Counted from the first letter of the stretch, positions 27,479-37,284 are shown. The stretch is 64,000 nt of DNA from Synergistaceae bacterium (GCA_031272035.1 JAISUO010000013.1:1-64000); one strand, 5' to 3'. Translations and numbers: made by a program. Notes: a model not told the origin generated them from the letters alone.

Positions 27479-27517
27479 TATGCCAGTCTGAAGTAAAAGG
27501 CCTAAAGTCAATAATAC
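27479..27517 (-). repeat. Remnant of the inverted-repeat element
   Basis: Carries TGAAGTAAAAGGCCTAAAGT, the reverse-oriented end of the 101-bp element. The terminal repeat is degenerate (ATGCCAGTCTG) and the rest is gone. Confidence 0.55.
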
Positions 27518-27630
27518 GACAGCGGTTTTTGGGCAACTCATACGTGCTTTTTATTTCTTTTACGCTATAATTGCAGGGCGCGAATATCCCCTGTATCGTG
27601 TACTCAAATTATGGCGGAGGCTTGCGTCAG

Positions 27631-28206
27631 GTGAAAATGAAATCTTTGAATCTACCCAATACACTCAGTCTTGTGCGCGTTTTTCTGGCGCCGCTGGTGT
27701 TGCTCTTTCTCACTCTCCGGATAAAAACCCCTTTCCCATTTCTCTCTTTTCTGGGAGCGGAAAGACCCAGTCTCGGAGATGCCCTGGCCGCAGGCGTTTT
27801 TATTGTGGCGGCGCTGACAGACTCCCTGGACGGCTACATTGCCCGACGGCACAAGCTGGTCACAACACTTGGAAAATTCATCGACCCTCTGGCGGACAAG
27901 GTGCTGGTCATCGCCGCCATGGTGGCTTTGGTGGAACTGCAGAGAATTCCGGCCTGGATTGTGGTGGTTATCATCACCCGGGAGTTTGTCGTGACGGGGT
28001 TGCGACTGGTGGCCTCAGCCGAAGGGGTTGTGATCGCAGCCTCCCGGGGAGGCAAAATCAAGACCGTGTTTCAGATCATTGCCATCATTCTGCTGATTCT
28101 GAAACTGCCGGGGGGTATGATTCTGATGTGGTGCGCCATGTTCCTCACCGTCTGGTCCGGTATGGAATATCTTATCGGCGGCGCGAAGCTCCTGGTGGAA
28201 GAGTGA
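27631..28206 (+). CDS. pgsA: CDP-diacylglycerol-glycerol-3-phosphate 3-phosphatidyltransferase
   Basis: First step from CDP-diacylglycerol to phosphatidylglycerol, in the inner membrane. The 191-residue polytopic protein has NLPNTLSLVRVFLAP at the start and the CDP-alcohol phosphotransferase signature DSLDGYIARRHKL..GKFIDPLADK near 65-90, with all the metal aspartates. GTG 27631 has GGAGG ten bases upstream; ATG 27637 is close and equally possible. A TATAAT box lies at 27566-27571. The next gene, a sulfite-exporter-like permease, probably shares its transcript. Confidence 0.92.
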   Translation: MKMKSLNLPNTLSLVRVFLAPLVLLFLTLRIKTPFPFLSFLGAERPSLGDALAAGVFIVAALTDSLDGYIARRHKLVTTLGKFIDPLADKVLVIAAMVALVELQRIPAWIVVVIITREFVVTGLRLVASAEGVVIAASRGGKIKTVFQIIAIILLILKLPGGMILMWCAMFLTVWSGMEYLIGGAKLLVEE

Positions 28207-28235
28207 CCGGGACGGCCTGAGGAAATGGAGCGACG

Positions 28236-29066
28236 GTGACGATGCATTTCTTCAATTCTCTTTTCGATCTTCTTTTCAATTTTTTGTCTCTGGGGCAGTG
28301 GAACCTGACCCTGCCGGACTGGGGAATTTTCTGTCTGGCCGTTTTCATCGTGGGATTCGCCAAGGCGGGACTCCCCGGCGCCACCATCATCGCCGTTCCC
28401 CTCATGGCCATGATCCTTCCCCCGAAAATCTCGGTGGGAGTCATGCTGCCCATTTACATGATCGCGGACATAATGTCGGTGTGGCACTGGCGGCGTTACG
28501 CGGAACGCAACTACTGCTTCCCCTATCTCCTGTTCGTGGGGCTGGGGATCTGGGGGGCCTCCTTTATCGTCCGGGCGGTGGACAACAAAACATTCGGACT
28601 CCTCATTGGATGGGCGATATTGATTTTGCTTCTGATCAGCCTTTTGACGGAGGCCTGGGGCAAAAGAACCCAGGGAAAAAACGCCTCCGACGCGCCGCCA
28701 CCTGAAAAACCTTCTCTTGCGATTTCAGCGTTTTTTGGCTTTTCAACCGGGCTGATCTCCTCCCTGGCTAACGCGGCGGGACCCATCGTGTCACTCTATA
28801 TGATCGTGTCCCGCCGCAACAAATTTCAGTTTTTGGGGACGGTAGCCGTCTGCGCGTTTTTCATGAACTGGGCCAAGATCCCCCTTTTCGTCTCTCTGGG
28901 GAGCATCAGCCTTCAAACGCTGAAACTGGACGTGGCCGCCATTCCCGCCATTGCGCTGGGAGTTCTCGCGGGATTCATCCTGGCGGGAAAAATTCCCCAG
29001 AAAGCCTTTAAAAATGTGATCTGCCTCCTCACCTTTCTCGCTTCACTGAACCTGATTTTTCGCTGA
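28236..29066 (+). CDS. TauE/SafE-family membrane exporter
   Basis: A 276-residue polytopic protein with two half-repeats, about eight membrane segments and the GFAKAGLPGATIIAVPLM motif near 38-55, as in TauE/SafE (DUF81) permeases. A GLISSLANAAGPIVSLYM stretch near 175 is the second half. Family members export sulfite, sulfoacetate or related organic anions. It follows pgsA after 30 bases and overlaps the end of the opposite-strand AlbA gene by 24 bases. GTG 28236 or ATG 28242 could be the start. Substrate unknown; no sulfur genes nearby. Confidence 0.85.
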   Translation: MTMHFFNSLFDLLFNFLSLGQWNLTLPDWGIFCLAVFIVGFAKAGLPGATIIAVPLMAMILPPKISVGVMLPIYMIADIMSVWHWRRYAERNYCFPYLLFVGLGIWGASFIVRAVDNKTFGLLIGWAILILLLISLLTEAWGKRTQGKNASDAPPPEKPSLAISAFFGFSTGLISSLANAAGPIVSLYMIVSRRNKFQFLGTVAVCAFFMNWAKIPLFVSLGSISLQTLKLDVAAIPAIALGVLAGFILAGKIPQKAFKNVICLLTFLASLNLIFR

Positions 29067-31361
29067 AGGAACCCGGTAACGCTGGTCCGGAGAACCGAGT
29101 TTATCCGGAAGTTCCGCTTCAAGCACACCATCTCGAAGCATTGCGGTCAGATAATGCCGCCTCAGAGAGCATTGAGAGCGGGACAACAGCGACGACAGCT
29201 CCTTAAGACCGCGATATTCGCTGCAGAGCTCCACAATGGCGTCCCGGACAATCGCCGGAGGAAGTCGGGGCGTGGACCGCACCATATTCACCAGGGGAGA
29301 ATATTCAGCTTCGCTGTCGGATTCCTTCTCCGGCGGAGTTTCCTCCACTGGTGATTTTTCTTCCGAAGCAGGCTCTTCGGGGTCCGTTTTATCGGGCGTT
29401 TCCGTTTCCTGCACTTTTACTGTCTCTGTTTCTTCAGGCGCTTCCGCTTCTGCAGTTTCTTCAGTTTCCGCAGTTTCCGCGGGTTCCTCAATTTTTTCGG
29501 TTTTTTCGGCTTTCGCCGGCGCCTCAGGCTCTTCGGGTTCTTTTTCTTCTGCCTGAGTTCCGTGAGTAAATCCATTGATCTCCGCAAGTTTTTTGGGATC
29601 GTTCTTCAGGGAAGAAATATATTCTTCCAGGTCATGGGCCGCGTCTCCGAAAACAGGGACCTTCTCGGGGGGGCGAGGCAACTCTTCCTCCGGAATCGAC
29701 TCGGGAATCGAAAGGAGCGGCTCTTCCTGCTTTTCCTCGATAATTTCCAGGGGCGGGGTCTCTGCCGGAACAGATTTCTGTTTTTCTTCCTCTCCGGCGG
29801 AAGTCTCCGGAGTCTGGGGTGTTTTGGCCTCGGGAGTCTCGCTCTTCACCGTTTCCTTCGTATCAAAAGAGACGCATTCCTCTGTCCCGACGGGCTCCGC
29901 CTCAGCTTTTGCGCTTTTTTCCTCCGGAACTTCCACAGCGACAGGTTCCGCCGGCGCAGGAACAATGATCGAAGCGTCCTTAACAAAATTTTTCCCTTCA
30001 GATTTTTCTTCTTCCGATTCTTCCTCTTCTTCGGATGCGGCCACGAGGGCCTGAGGGCCATAATCCGGAACCCTCAGCAGGTCGGGAATGAGCAGAGTCT
30101 CCCGGGATGCCTCCACGAGGGAACGACCCTGTTCTTTTTCCAGAATGGGCATCCAGCCGAGAACCGGTTTTTCGGATACGTTTGTCGAAACATCCGGCGT
30201 TTCCTCCGGCGCGGCCGCAGGCAGCAGAGCAAGGGGCCCCATCTCCAGAGGAAGTTCCGCAACGGTCCGAAGCTCCAGTACATCGCTTCGCAGGCGAAAC
30301 ATTCCGTCAAAGGCCCGAATAATTTTGAGGCCCCGCCCTTCGCCCCGGGCAAGTCCCGCCAGCTTCATCATGCACAGAAGCCGATAGTTGCGGCACTCGA
30401 TCCCGTCACGTCCGTGGGAACGGGAAAGCCCAGGGCTGGCAATGACAATACGGGAAACATCCCGTTTCGCCTCAATGCCTCCCGCGTCGTGTTCGGCGTG
30501 GATCAGCGCGTTGAAAAAACACTCCCTCACGGCTTCTTCGCAGGGTTTTGAAAGGGAATCACAAAGGCGGGGCAACAGCTCTCTGCAGGCCCGCCAGAGG
30601 TTGGAGGTCTCGAAAAATTCTTCCTCTTCTTCATGTTCCGCCTCATTTGCCGATTTCAGAGTGATTCGAACCGGCGCTTTTTTCTTTAATTCATTATTAT
30701 TCTTTAATTCATCGCCGTTTTTCTTCCCAAGAAGGAGCTGCCCCGCCCGGGTCACTTCCCCGGAATCGTCCAGAACCTGGGCCCGTTTCAGAAACTCGCT
30801 CTCGGGAAGACTGCCCCACTCCGGTCGTTTTTTCAGGACGGCCTCTCGAAAGGAGGCGACATCTTCGGCGTCCAGGTCGGAAATCGACAGCCCTGGAACG
30901 GGAATATCGTCGCGCAGGGTTTCCAGCGCGTCAAGAGCCAGGCGAAAACGCACGTCTCTCCCGGAGATCACGTCTACTCCCTCTACCCGACGGCAGGACC
31001 CCGTCACGCAGTCCCCTCCCGTATAAACCGGACGTCTCCACCACTCTGCGGGCTCCACGCGAGCGGCCAGCAGTTTTTTATCGACGCTCACCAGGGGATG
31101 AAAAGACAAAACGGGGTCGAAACTGATTTCCTGCGGATCCCGCATACGAAGCCGAAGCTGCCGCTCCATTTGCGCGATGTCCGCGACGCCCTCAATCGTC
31201 AGTTCTTCATTCTCACAGGACGCGCCAAGAACGATCCACCCTCCCTCACCGTTCGCCATTCCACAGCAAACGACGGGGAAACGGTCGGATTCGTCGTCCC
31301 GTAAAAAGGCCACATCTTCGCCCTCCACCTCCATCAGAAACCTGTCGATGGTCGCAGTCAT
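29043..31361 (-). CDS. AlbA-type putative DNA-binding protein with long acidic linker
   Basis: A 772-residue protein. An N-terminal region (about 10-130) resembles the Schlafen AlbA_2 domain, with AFLRDDESDRFPVVCCGMANGEGGWIVLG. A middle region (about 270-390) with CEEAVRECFFNALIHAEHD and GEGRGLKIIRAF looks like the degenerate GHKL ATP-binding domain that often accompanies it. Residues about 430-700 form a linker almost wholly of Glu, Pro, Thr, Ser and Val. A C-terminal segment with VELCSEYRGLKELSSLLSRS (about 710-765) looks like a winged helix. No role is known; such proteins are often treated as transcription regulators or defence-linked. Sits between a TauE exporter and a purine permease, which gives no clue. 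Confidence 0.65.
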   Translation of the reverse strand: MTATIDRFLMEVEGEDVAFLRDDESDRFPVVCCGMANGEGGWIVLGASCENEELTIEGVADIAQMERQLRLRMRDPQEISFDPVLSFHPLVSVDKKLLAARVEPAEWWRRPVYTGGDCVTGSCRRVEGVDVISGRDVRFRLALDALETLRDDIPVPGLSISDLDAEDVASFREAVLKKRPEWGSLPESEFLKRAQVLDDSGEVTRAGQLLLGKKNGDELKNNNELKKKAPVRITLKSANEAEHEEEEEFFETSNLWRACRELLPRLCDSLSKPCEEAVRECFFNALIHAEHDAGGIEAKRDVSRIVIASPGLSRSHGRDGIECRNYRLLCMMKLAGLARGEGRGLKIIRAFDGMFRLRSDVLELRTVAELPLEMGPLALLPAAAPEETPDVSTNVSEKPVLGWMPILEKEQGRSLVEASRETLLIPDLLRVPDYGPQALVAASEEEEESEEEKSEGKNFVKDASIIVPAPAEPVAVEVPEEKSAKAEAEPVGTEECVSFDTKETVKSETPEAKTPQTPETSAGEEEKQKSVPAETPPLEIIEEKQEEPLLSIPESIPEEELPRPPEKVPVFGDAAHDLEEYISSLKNDPKKLAEINGFTHGTQAEEKEPEEPEAPAKAEKTEKIEEPAETAETEETAEAEAPEETETVKVQETETPDKTDPEEPASEEKSPVEETPPEKESDSEAEYSPLVNMVRSTPRLPPAIVRDAIVELCSEYRGLKELSSLLSRSQCSLRRHYLTAMLRDGVLEAELPDKLGSPDQRYRVPSAKNQVQ

Positions 31362-31393
31362 CTTTCCTCTCCCATCATATCGTCCCCGGCCCT

Positions 31394-32695
31394 CTACAGA
31401 AACGCCTCTTTCAGAATGAACAGCGCGGCAAGGCCGTACATGACAAGGCTTACATCTTTCGTTTTACCCGTGAAGAACTTCAGCAGCACAAACGAGATGA
31501 TGCCGAACTCGATTCCCACGGAGATTCCATAACCCAGGGGCATCATGAAAAACGCCAGCATGGAAGGAACCAGCTCCGTCCAGTCCTCGTAATTGAGGTC
31601 CCGCAAACCGGCCATCATGTAGACGCCAACGACCACCAGCACCGGCGCCGTGGCGCTGGCCGGCACGATTCCCACCAGGGGGCTGAAGAAAATGGCAAGC
31701 AGGAACAGGATGCCCGTCACCACCGATGTGAGCCCTGTTCGCCCGCCCTGAGCGATGCCGCTGGCGCTTTCCACGTAGGACGTAACAGTTGAAGTTCCCA
31801 ATACGGCTCCGGCCACGGTTCCAAGGGCATCGGCCAGAAGCGCGCCTCTGGCGTTGGGAAGCCGGCCCTCTCTGTCCAGCAGGCCGCTGCGGTTGCAAAC
31901 GCCCACCAGAGTCCCCACCGTGTCGAAAAAGTCCACGAAGAAGAAGGTGAAGACGATACTCCAAAATTCGGGACTGGCAAGCATGGTGTAGTCGAACTGC
32001 CCGAAAATCGGCGTCAGGGAAGGAGGAGTGGTGATGAAGGCCGGCGGCAGCTCGGTCCTGCCCATGATCACGCTCACGGCGGTAATGATAATAATGCCAA
32101 TCAAAAGAGCGCCCGTGACCCGGAAATATTCGAGAACCACCACCAGTATCAGGCCACCCAGGGCCAGCAGGGCGGGCACATTGTTCTTCAGGTTGCCCAG
32201 AGTCAGCAGCGTCGCGTCGCTGTGAACGACAAGCCCCACGCCCTGAAGCCCGATGAAGATGATGAAAAGTCCAATGCCGCAGGAGATCCCGATCTTGAGC
32301 GTTTTCGGAATTGTGTTGACGATGGCTTCCCGCAGTTTTGTCAGGGTCAGCACCACAAAAATGATTCCTTCTACGAAAACGGCAAACAGGGCCACCCGCC
32401 AGTCCAGTTTCATTCCGATCACAACGGTGAAGGCGAAAAAGGCGTTCAGTCCCATGCCTGGAGCCAGAGCTATGGGATAATTGGCCAGAAAAGCCATCAG
32501 AAACGTGCCGACAGCCGCGGACAGACAGGTGGCAACCACCAGAGAATCAAAGGGCATCCCCGCTTTGGAAAGAATATCCGGATTGACGAAAATGATGTAG
32601 GCCATGGTCATAAACGTGGTAAAGCCCGCAAGCACCTCTGTTTTCACCGTAGTACGATTTTGCTTCAGTTTGAACAGACTTTCCAGAAAATTCAT
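31394..32695 (-). CDS. NCS2-family purine permease
   Basis: Polytopic importer of adenine, guanine or hypoxanthine (AzgA-like branch). The 433-residue protein has FTTFMTMAYIIFVNPDIL near 26-43, ALAPGMGLNAFFAF near 80 and VDFFDTVGTLVG near 240, all typical of this branch. ATG 32695 has AAAGGAG 11 bases upstream; a longer frame reaches into the leader. The adjacent adenine deaminase gene (32807-34534) makes adenine a likely substrate. I looked for a purine riboswitch in the leader and did not see one. Confidence 0.88.
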   Translation of the reverse strand: MNFLESLFKLKQNRTTVKTEVLAGFTTFMTMAYIIFVNPDILSKAGMPFDSLVVATCLSAAVGTFLMAFLANYPIALAPGMGLNAFFAFTVVIGMKLDWRVALFAVFVEGIIFVVLTLTKLREAIVNTIPKTLKIGISCGIGLFIIFIGLQGVGLVVHSDATLLTLGNLKNNVPALLALGGLILVVVLEYFRVTGALLIGIIIITAVSVIMGRTELPPAFITTPPSLTPIFGQFDYTMLASPEFWSIVFTFFFVDFFDTVGTLVGVCNRSGLLDREGRLPNARGALLADALGTVAGAVLGTSTVTSYVESASGIAQGGRTGLTSVVTGILFLLAIFFSPLVGIVPASATAPVLVVVGVYMMAGLRDLNYEDWTELVPSMLAFFMMPLGYGISVGIEFGIISFVLLKFFTGKTKDVSLVMYGLAALFILKEAFL

Positions 32696-32806
32696 TGTGT
32701 ATACAACTCCTTTCATTGCATCTATTTTTCCCGCATTTATTTTATTATGATACCGTATGCTGAACATATAACTGCTTAAAGGCTCTCCCTTACGTCGTGG
32801 CTGACG

Positions 32807-34534
32807 CTATAAAGGTATAAAAAGCGATTGAATCCCTCCCCGGGTAATATCCACGTATCCCTGGTCCGTAATTTTGAGTTCCGGAATGACGGACAGGCAG
32901 AGAAACGACAGCATCATAAAGGGATGATCGGCGGCAATTCCCAGGTCTTTCGCTTTTTTTTCGATCGCATCCAGTTTTTCGGCCACGCAAACGGCGTCCA
33001 GGGTTGACATGAGCCCCGCCACGGGCAGGGCGAAAAACTCCAGAACCTCGCCGCCGCAGGTTACGGCCAGACCGCCCCCGTTTTTTCCCACGCAGTTCAG
33101 AGCCGTCGTCAGGGACAGGTCGTCCATCCCGGCGGCTACAAAGTTATGCGCATCGTGAGCCACGGAAGAAGCGATCGCCCCTTTTTTCATCCCCAGACCC
33201 GACAGGAAGCCCACCGCGAATCGTCCCGCGCCCCTGTGCCGCTGGCGGACCACAATTTTCGCCACGTCCCGTTCCGCATCAGGCAGGATTGTCCCGTCTT
33301 CGTCCAGGGGCAGTTCCTCGCAGGAAGACCTCGTGAACAGCGACCCCTCCTTCGTCAGAATGACGCGAACCTTTGCCCCCGTCTGATTTTTAATTCGAAG
33401 CTGCTCCTCTGTCAGAGGGATAACGCTCTCCCCTTTCCGACAAAAGTCCTCGAAATTGACCTTCCGCTCGCTCTTTCGGAGAAGCCGGCCCTTTTCCACC
33501 ATCAGCCGGCCGTTTTTCCACACCCGGTCGACCTGAAAATTTTCCAGACTGTCGATCAGAACCATGTCGGCGATCCGTCCTGGAACAATCGCCCCTCGAT
33601 CTTTCAGCCCGAAGTAATCCGCGGGAGAAAGAGTCACGGTCCGAAGGGCCGTCAGGGGATCGACTCCGCACTCGATCAGGCGGCGGACCTTCACGTCCAT
33701 GTGTCCCACCTGAACGAGGTACCGGGCGCTCACGTCGTCCGTGACGGACATACACCGCGCGGCCAGCTCCGGCTTGTTCCGGAGAAGTGGCGCCAGCCTC
33801 TCCAGATCGGGAGTGGAGGCCCCTTCCCGCATCATCAGCCACATCCCCCGGCGCAGTTTTTCCAGAGCTTCGTCCGCCTGGGAGCATTCGTGGTCCGAGG
33901 ATATGCCCGCGGTGAGATAAGCGCACAGCTCCTTCCCCCGCACTCCGGGCGCGTGTCCCGTCAGCGGAACATTTCCAGCCGCCTGAATTTTTCCCCACAC
34001 CTCCGGATCTCCGGCGATGACCCCCGGAAAATTCATCACTTCCCCCAGGTGCTGACACCATCCCTGAGCGAACATTTCACGGATGTCATCCATTTCCAGA
34101 TTTTCGTAAGGCGTCTCCAGGTCGGAGGCGGGAACGCAGGAGGGCGCTCCGAGAAAAACGTCCAGGGGAAGTCCCCGGCTGGCCAGGTACATATACTCAA
34201 CGCCTCTCATTCCGAGAACGTTGGCGATTTCGTGAGGGTCGGCCATGACCGTGGTGGTCCCGCGCGAGACCGCGTTGTCCGCGAACACCGGAGGCGTCAG
34301 CATCGTGCTTTCGATGTGCACATGTCCGTCAATCAGGCCGGGAATTAAAACTTTGCCTTCTCCGTCCAGAACGGTTTTGCCCTCGTAGTTCTTCCCCGCT
34401 CCGGCGATTCGGCCGCCGACCACAGCTACATCGACGTTTTCGTATTCCATGGTACAGACATTGGCTACCCGCGCGTTTTTGACGACGAAATCCGCAGCCC
34501 GGTCTCCGCGGGCCACCGCAAGTATTTCCTTCAC
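32807..34534 (-). CDS. ade: Adenine deaminase
   Basis: Converts adenine to hypoxanthine and ammonia. The 575-residue amidohydrolase has PGLIDGHVHIEST near 67-79 with the HxH metal site, GRGVEYMYLA-type helix, and MADPHEIANVLG near 98. The C-terminal SSVAHDAHNFVAAG near 455 is typical of bacterial Ade. GTG 34534 has GGGAGG seven bases upstream; TTG 34540 is less likely. A TATAAT-like box on the minus strand is at 34579-34584. Works with the purine permease downstream to salvage or ferment adenine. Confidence 0.94.
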   Translation of the reverse strand: MKEILAVARGDRAADFVVKNARVANVCTMEYENVDVAVVGGRIAGAGKNYEGKTVLDGEGKVLIPGLIDGHVHIESTMLTPPVFADNAVSRGTTTVMADPHEIANVLGMRGVEYMYLASRGLPLDVFLGAPSCVPASDLETPYENLEMDDIREMFAQGWCQHLGEVMNFPGVIAGDPEVWGKIQAAGNVPLTGHAPGVRGKELCAYLTAGISSDHECSQADEALEKLRRGMWLMMREGASTPDLERLAPLLRNKPELAARCMSVTDDVSARYLVQVGHMDVKVRRLIECGVDPLTALRTVTLSPADYFGLKDRGAIVPGRIADMVLIDSLENFQVDRVWKNGRLMVEKGRLLRKSERKVNFEDFCRKGESVIPLTEEQLRIKNQTGAKVRVILTKEGSLFTRSSCEELPLDEDGTILPDAERDVAKIVVRQRHRGAGRFAVGFLSGLGMKKGAIASSVAHDAHNFVAAGMDDLSLTTALNCVGKNGGGLAVTCGGEVLEFFALPVAGLMSTLDAVCVAEKLDAIEKKAKDLGIAADHPFMMLSFLCLSVIPELKITDQGYVDITRGGIQSLFIPL

Positions 34535-34637
34535 AGACAAACCTCCCTGAAGTTTCGGGTCTTCTGTTGCAACACAAAATTATAACAATCTGTTCCCACA
34601 TTCGTCCAGGCAACGCTTTTTACGGGGCACAGGTCAT

Positions 34638-36281
34638 TCAAACGTCGAGACAGCTTCCCCCTATGAATTCGCGAATGACGGAGTTGTTGGGAATCCCCTC
34701 GGACTGGATGGAGGGCACAAATTTCAGAATGTTGAGCAGCCTCAGGGCCTCTCCAAAAAAGGGAGAGTTTTCCTGCACCGTATGCAGAACGGGTTCCACA
34801 TAGCTTTTGAGGACTCCCAGCTCATAGGGCAGCGACGAGTTGAAGATGGCGTTTGCCCGGTTCTGGTAGGGGAAAATGTAACGCATCGCGCCCCTGACCA
34901 CCTTTGGATACATGGCGAGGGTCGCCTCGGCAGATTTGCCTCGGGTGCGGTAATCCCGAATGATGCGCCGCAGGAGACGGTTATCGCCGGTGCTGGTGCG
35001 GTTGTGGGGATCCAGACAGATGCCCGTCAGAGGCGAGACGAAAATGGTGAATCGCCTGTCCGCCGGAAGCATGTCCAGAATTCTGTCGTTGAGGCCGTGG
35101 ATTCCCTCCATGATCAAAATATCGTCGGGTCCCAGTTTGATCTTTCTTCCCGGCGTCTTTTTGCCCTGCAGGAAATCGTAGTGGGGCGTGACGACCTCTT
35201 CTCCCTGCAAAATACGGGTCAGGTTGTCCTTCAGAAGGTCCAGGTCGAGGGCCTCCAAAACTTCGTAATCCAGCTCTCCGCTGGCATCCCGGGGGGTTTG
35301 CACCCGCTCAAGGAAATAATTATCCATAGGCAGCGTCACCGGGCGTTTTCCGCAGACGATGAGCTGAATTTTCAGGCGTTCCGAAAAGGTGGTCTTCCCC
35401 GACCCCGAGGGCCCCGCGATGGTAACCACCTTCACGTCGGGACGGGAGTTGATCTCAGCGGCCATTTTGCTCAGGCGCTGGGAGTGAAAAGCCTCGGAGA
35501 TAAGGATCAGCTCCTGGCTTTTCCCCTTCGCCACCAGCTGGTGGAGACTGCTGAGGTAGTTCAGCCCCAGCGCCTTCAGCCAGTTGGCGTAATCGAAGAA
35601 GATGTCCCCCAGAGCCCGGTCGGTCCGGAAGGGCTCGGTGCTGTCCGGAGACGCCAGCGTCGGGGAAAGAAGCACCACTCCATGAGAGAACTGCACCAGG
35701 TCGAACACCTTCAGGACGCCGATGGAAGGAGCCAGCGTGCCGCAGAAATACCCATACTGCGAACCGCATCGATAAACCTCCACAGGGTCCACATTGGCTC
35801 GCACGAAAAGATCGGCGATTTCCGGCTCGCCCTGGGCTTCGAAGATTCGTTTGGCTTTGTCGACGGGCAGAAGTTTCCGAATGACGGGAATATTCTGCCG
35901 AACCATGTCGCTCATGGCCGCGTGCAGCCGGTAGACATCCGACTGCGAAATATCTCCGTCCTCGAACTCCCAGTAGTGCCCCTCATTGATGGAGTGCCGC
36001 AGAATCGCCTTGCGGCCGAGATCCCGTTTGCAGGCGATAACGAAGAGAAAATCCAGCGTCCGTTTGTAAACCTGCAATCCCTCCGGGGTTGTCGTCGAAA
36101 GGAACTCCGCCTCGGCGTCCTCCTCAATGACCCACTCCAGCGGTCGTATGTAGTTATTGACCCGCCACGCCACAATACCGTCGTTCAGAGAAAACCCCAG
36201 CTCGGCCATGACGTTCTGTCCGGAAAGCGGCGTCTCTCCGGTCACAAATTTTCCATCTTTGAATTTAATTGTAAAAGCCAT
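34638..36281 (-). CDS. TGS/ThrRS-like domain fused to uridine kinase-like ATPase
   Basis: A 547-residue protein of the nucleoside-kinase family seen in anaerobes and Firmicutes. Residues 1-60 resemble a TGS domain, 60-180 resemble the second domain of threonyl-tRNA synthetase with CKRDLGRKAILRHSINEGHYWEF, and a kinase domain (about 280-490) has the P-loop AGPSGSGKTTFSERL and IMEGIHGLND. It is a known fused family, but the true substrate is uncertain; uridine/cytidine or a phosphoribulokinase-like substrate are both possible. ATG 36281 has GGGAGG seven bases upstream. Stands between ade and a GNAT gene. Confidence 0.82.
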   Translation of the reverse strand: MAFTIKFKDGKFVTGETPLSGQNVMAELGFSLNDGIVAWRVNNYIRPLEWVIEEDAEAEFLSTTTPEGLQVYKRTLDFLFVIACKRDLGRKAILRHSINEGHYWEFEDGDISQSDVYRLHAAMSDMVRQNIPVIRKLLPVDKAKRIFEAQGEPEIADLFVRANVDPVEVYRCGSQYGYFCGTLAPSIGVLKVFDLVQFSHGVVLLSPTLASPDSTEPFRTDRALGDIFFDYANWLKALGLNYLSSLHQLVAKGKSQELILISEAFHSQRLSKMAAEINSRPDVKVVTIAGPSGSGKTTFSERLKIQLIVCGKRPVTLPMDNYFLERVQTPRDASGELDYEVLEALDLDLLKDNLTRILQGEEVVTPHYDFLQGKKTPGRKIKLGPDDILIMEGIHGLNDRILDMLPADRRFTIFVSPLTGICLDPHNRTSTGDNRLLRRIIRDYRTRGKSAEATLAMYPKVVRGAMRYIFPYQNRANAIFNSSLPYELGVLKSYVEPVLHTVQENSPFFGEALRLLNILKFVPSIQSEGIPNNSVIREFIGGSCLDV

Positions 36282-36528
36282 AAGAAAACCTCCCTGAAAT
36301 GCGACGACCCTTATCTCATCATCATACCGCAAATTCAGGGAGTATGCTTTTAAATTTCTCGGTGAACAAAATTTCCACTCAAAAAATTAAGCCAAAAAAT
36401 CAAAAATTCCCGCCGTCTTTGCCGTTTCCGCGTTTTCGTCCGCCCGCGAGGGGCTTCGTTTTCACTATACGCTTACATCATCCGCTATAATTGAGAAAAA
36501 ATTATTTTACTTTTGTGAGGAAATATCG

Positions 36529-37284
36529 ATGAACATCGTAACCCTAACCCGAGAAAATCTGGAGCGGGAACACATTTGCTGCGCTATCTCAAATAACGGG
36601 GACTGTCAGGTTGCCGCCAAAAAGTCATGGCTTGCGGAGCGCTTTGCGGACGGGCTTGTTTTCAAAAAATGCGATGTGAGGGGCAAGTGTTTCATTGAAT
36701 ACATCCCGGCTGAAAAAGCATGGTGTCCTGTTGAAGCGGAAGGGTATATGCACATAAACTGCTTTTGGATATCGGGGCAATTCAAAGGGCAGGGTTATTC
36801 CAATCTGCTTCTGGACGAATGTACAAAAGACAGCAAAGAAAAAGGCAAAAAAGGACTTTGCGTCTTGTCTTCAAAAAAGAAAATGCCGTTTTTATCCGAT
36901 CCTCAATATTTGAAATATAAAGGTTTTGTTGTCGCGGACACGGCAGAGCCGTTTTATGAACTGCTGTATCTGCCCTTTGACACGGGCTCTCCGAAACCGT
37001 GTTTTAAGCAGGCAGTCAAAACGCCTGAAATTAACGAACAGGGTTTTGTTTTGTACTACGCTCACCAATGCCCGTATACGGCAAAGTATGTGCCGATAAT
37101 CGAAGATATGGCGAAGGCAAAATCAGTTCCGTTCAGGGCGATACGTTTTGAAACGACGGAAGAAGCGCAAAACGCTCCCGCACCGTCCACCTCATACTGC
37201 CTGTTTTTTAATGGCGGGTTTTTGACAAACGAAATTTTGTCCGAGAAAAAATTTGAAAAATTACTGGCTGAAAAAGGTCTGTAA
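36529..37284 (+). CDS. GNAT acetyltransferase with YoaP-like C-terminal domain
   Basis: A 251-residue protein. The GNAT fold runs about 1-150, with HINCFWISGQFKGQGYSNLLLDEC near 75-98 (the acetyl-CoA loop QFKGQGYS). A second domain (about 160-251) resembles the YoaP-like C-terminus. It has YYAHQCPYTAKYVPIIEDM near 180 and FFNGGFLTNEILS near 228, a thioredoxin-like pattern with a single cysteine. The gene is visibly less GC-rich than its neighbours, uses more AAA/GAA/TTT codons, and is on the opposite strand to most of the region, so it looks acquired. TATAAT at 36486-36491 and GAGG before the ATG suit its own expression. Substrate unknown. Confidence 0.8.
   Translation: MNIVTLTRENLEREHICCAISNNGDCQVAAKKSWLAERFADGLVFKKCDVRGKCFIEYIPAEKAWCPVEAEGYMHINCFWISGQFKGQGYSNLLLDECTKDSKEKGKKGLCVLSSKKKMPFLSDPQYLKYKGFVVADTAEPFYELLYLPFDTGSPKPCFKQAVKTPEINEQGFVLYYAHQCPYTAKYVPIIEDMAKAKSVPFRAIRFETTEEAQNAPAPSTSYCLFFNGGFLTNEILSEKKFEKLLAEKGL

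Noticed and set aside
27571-27636. Longer pgsA starting at TTG 27571
   Set aside because: That codon overlaps the TATAAT box and the extra residues are unlike the family; GGAGG supports a start at 27631-27637.
32696-32806. Possible purine riboswitch ahead of the permease and adenine deaminase
   Set aside because: I looked for the conserved junction sequences (such as TTTCTAC) and pairing loops and did not see them.
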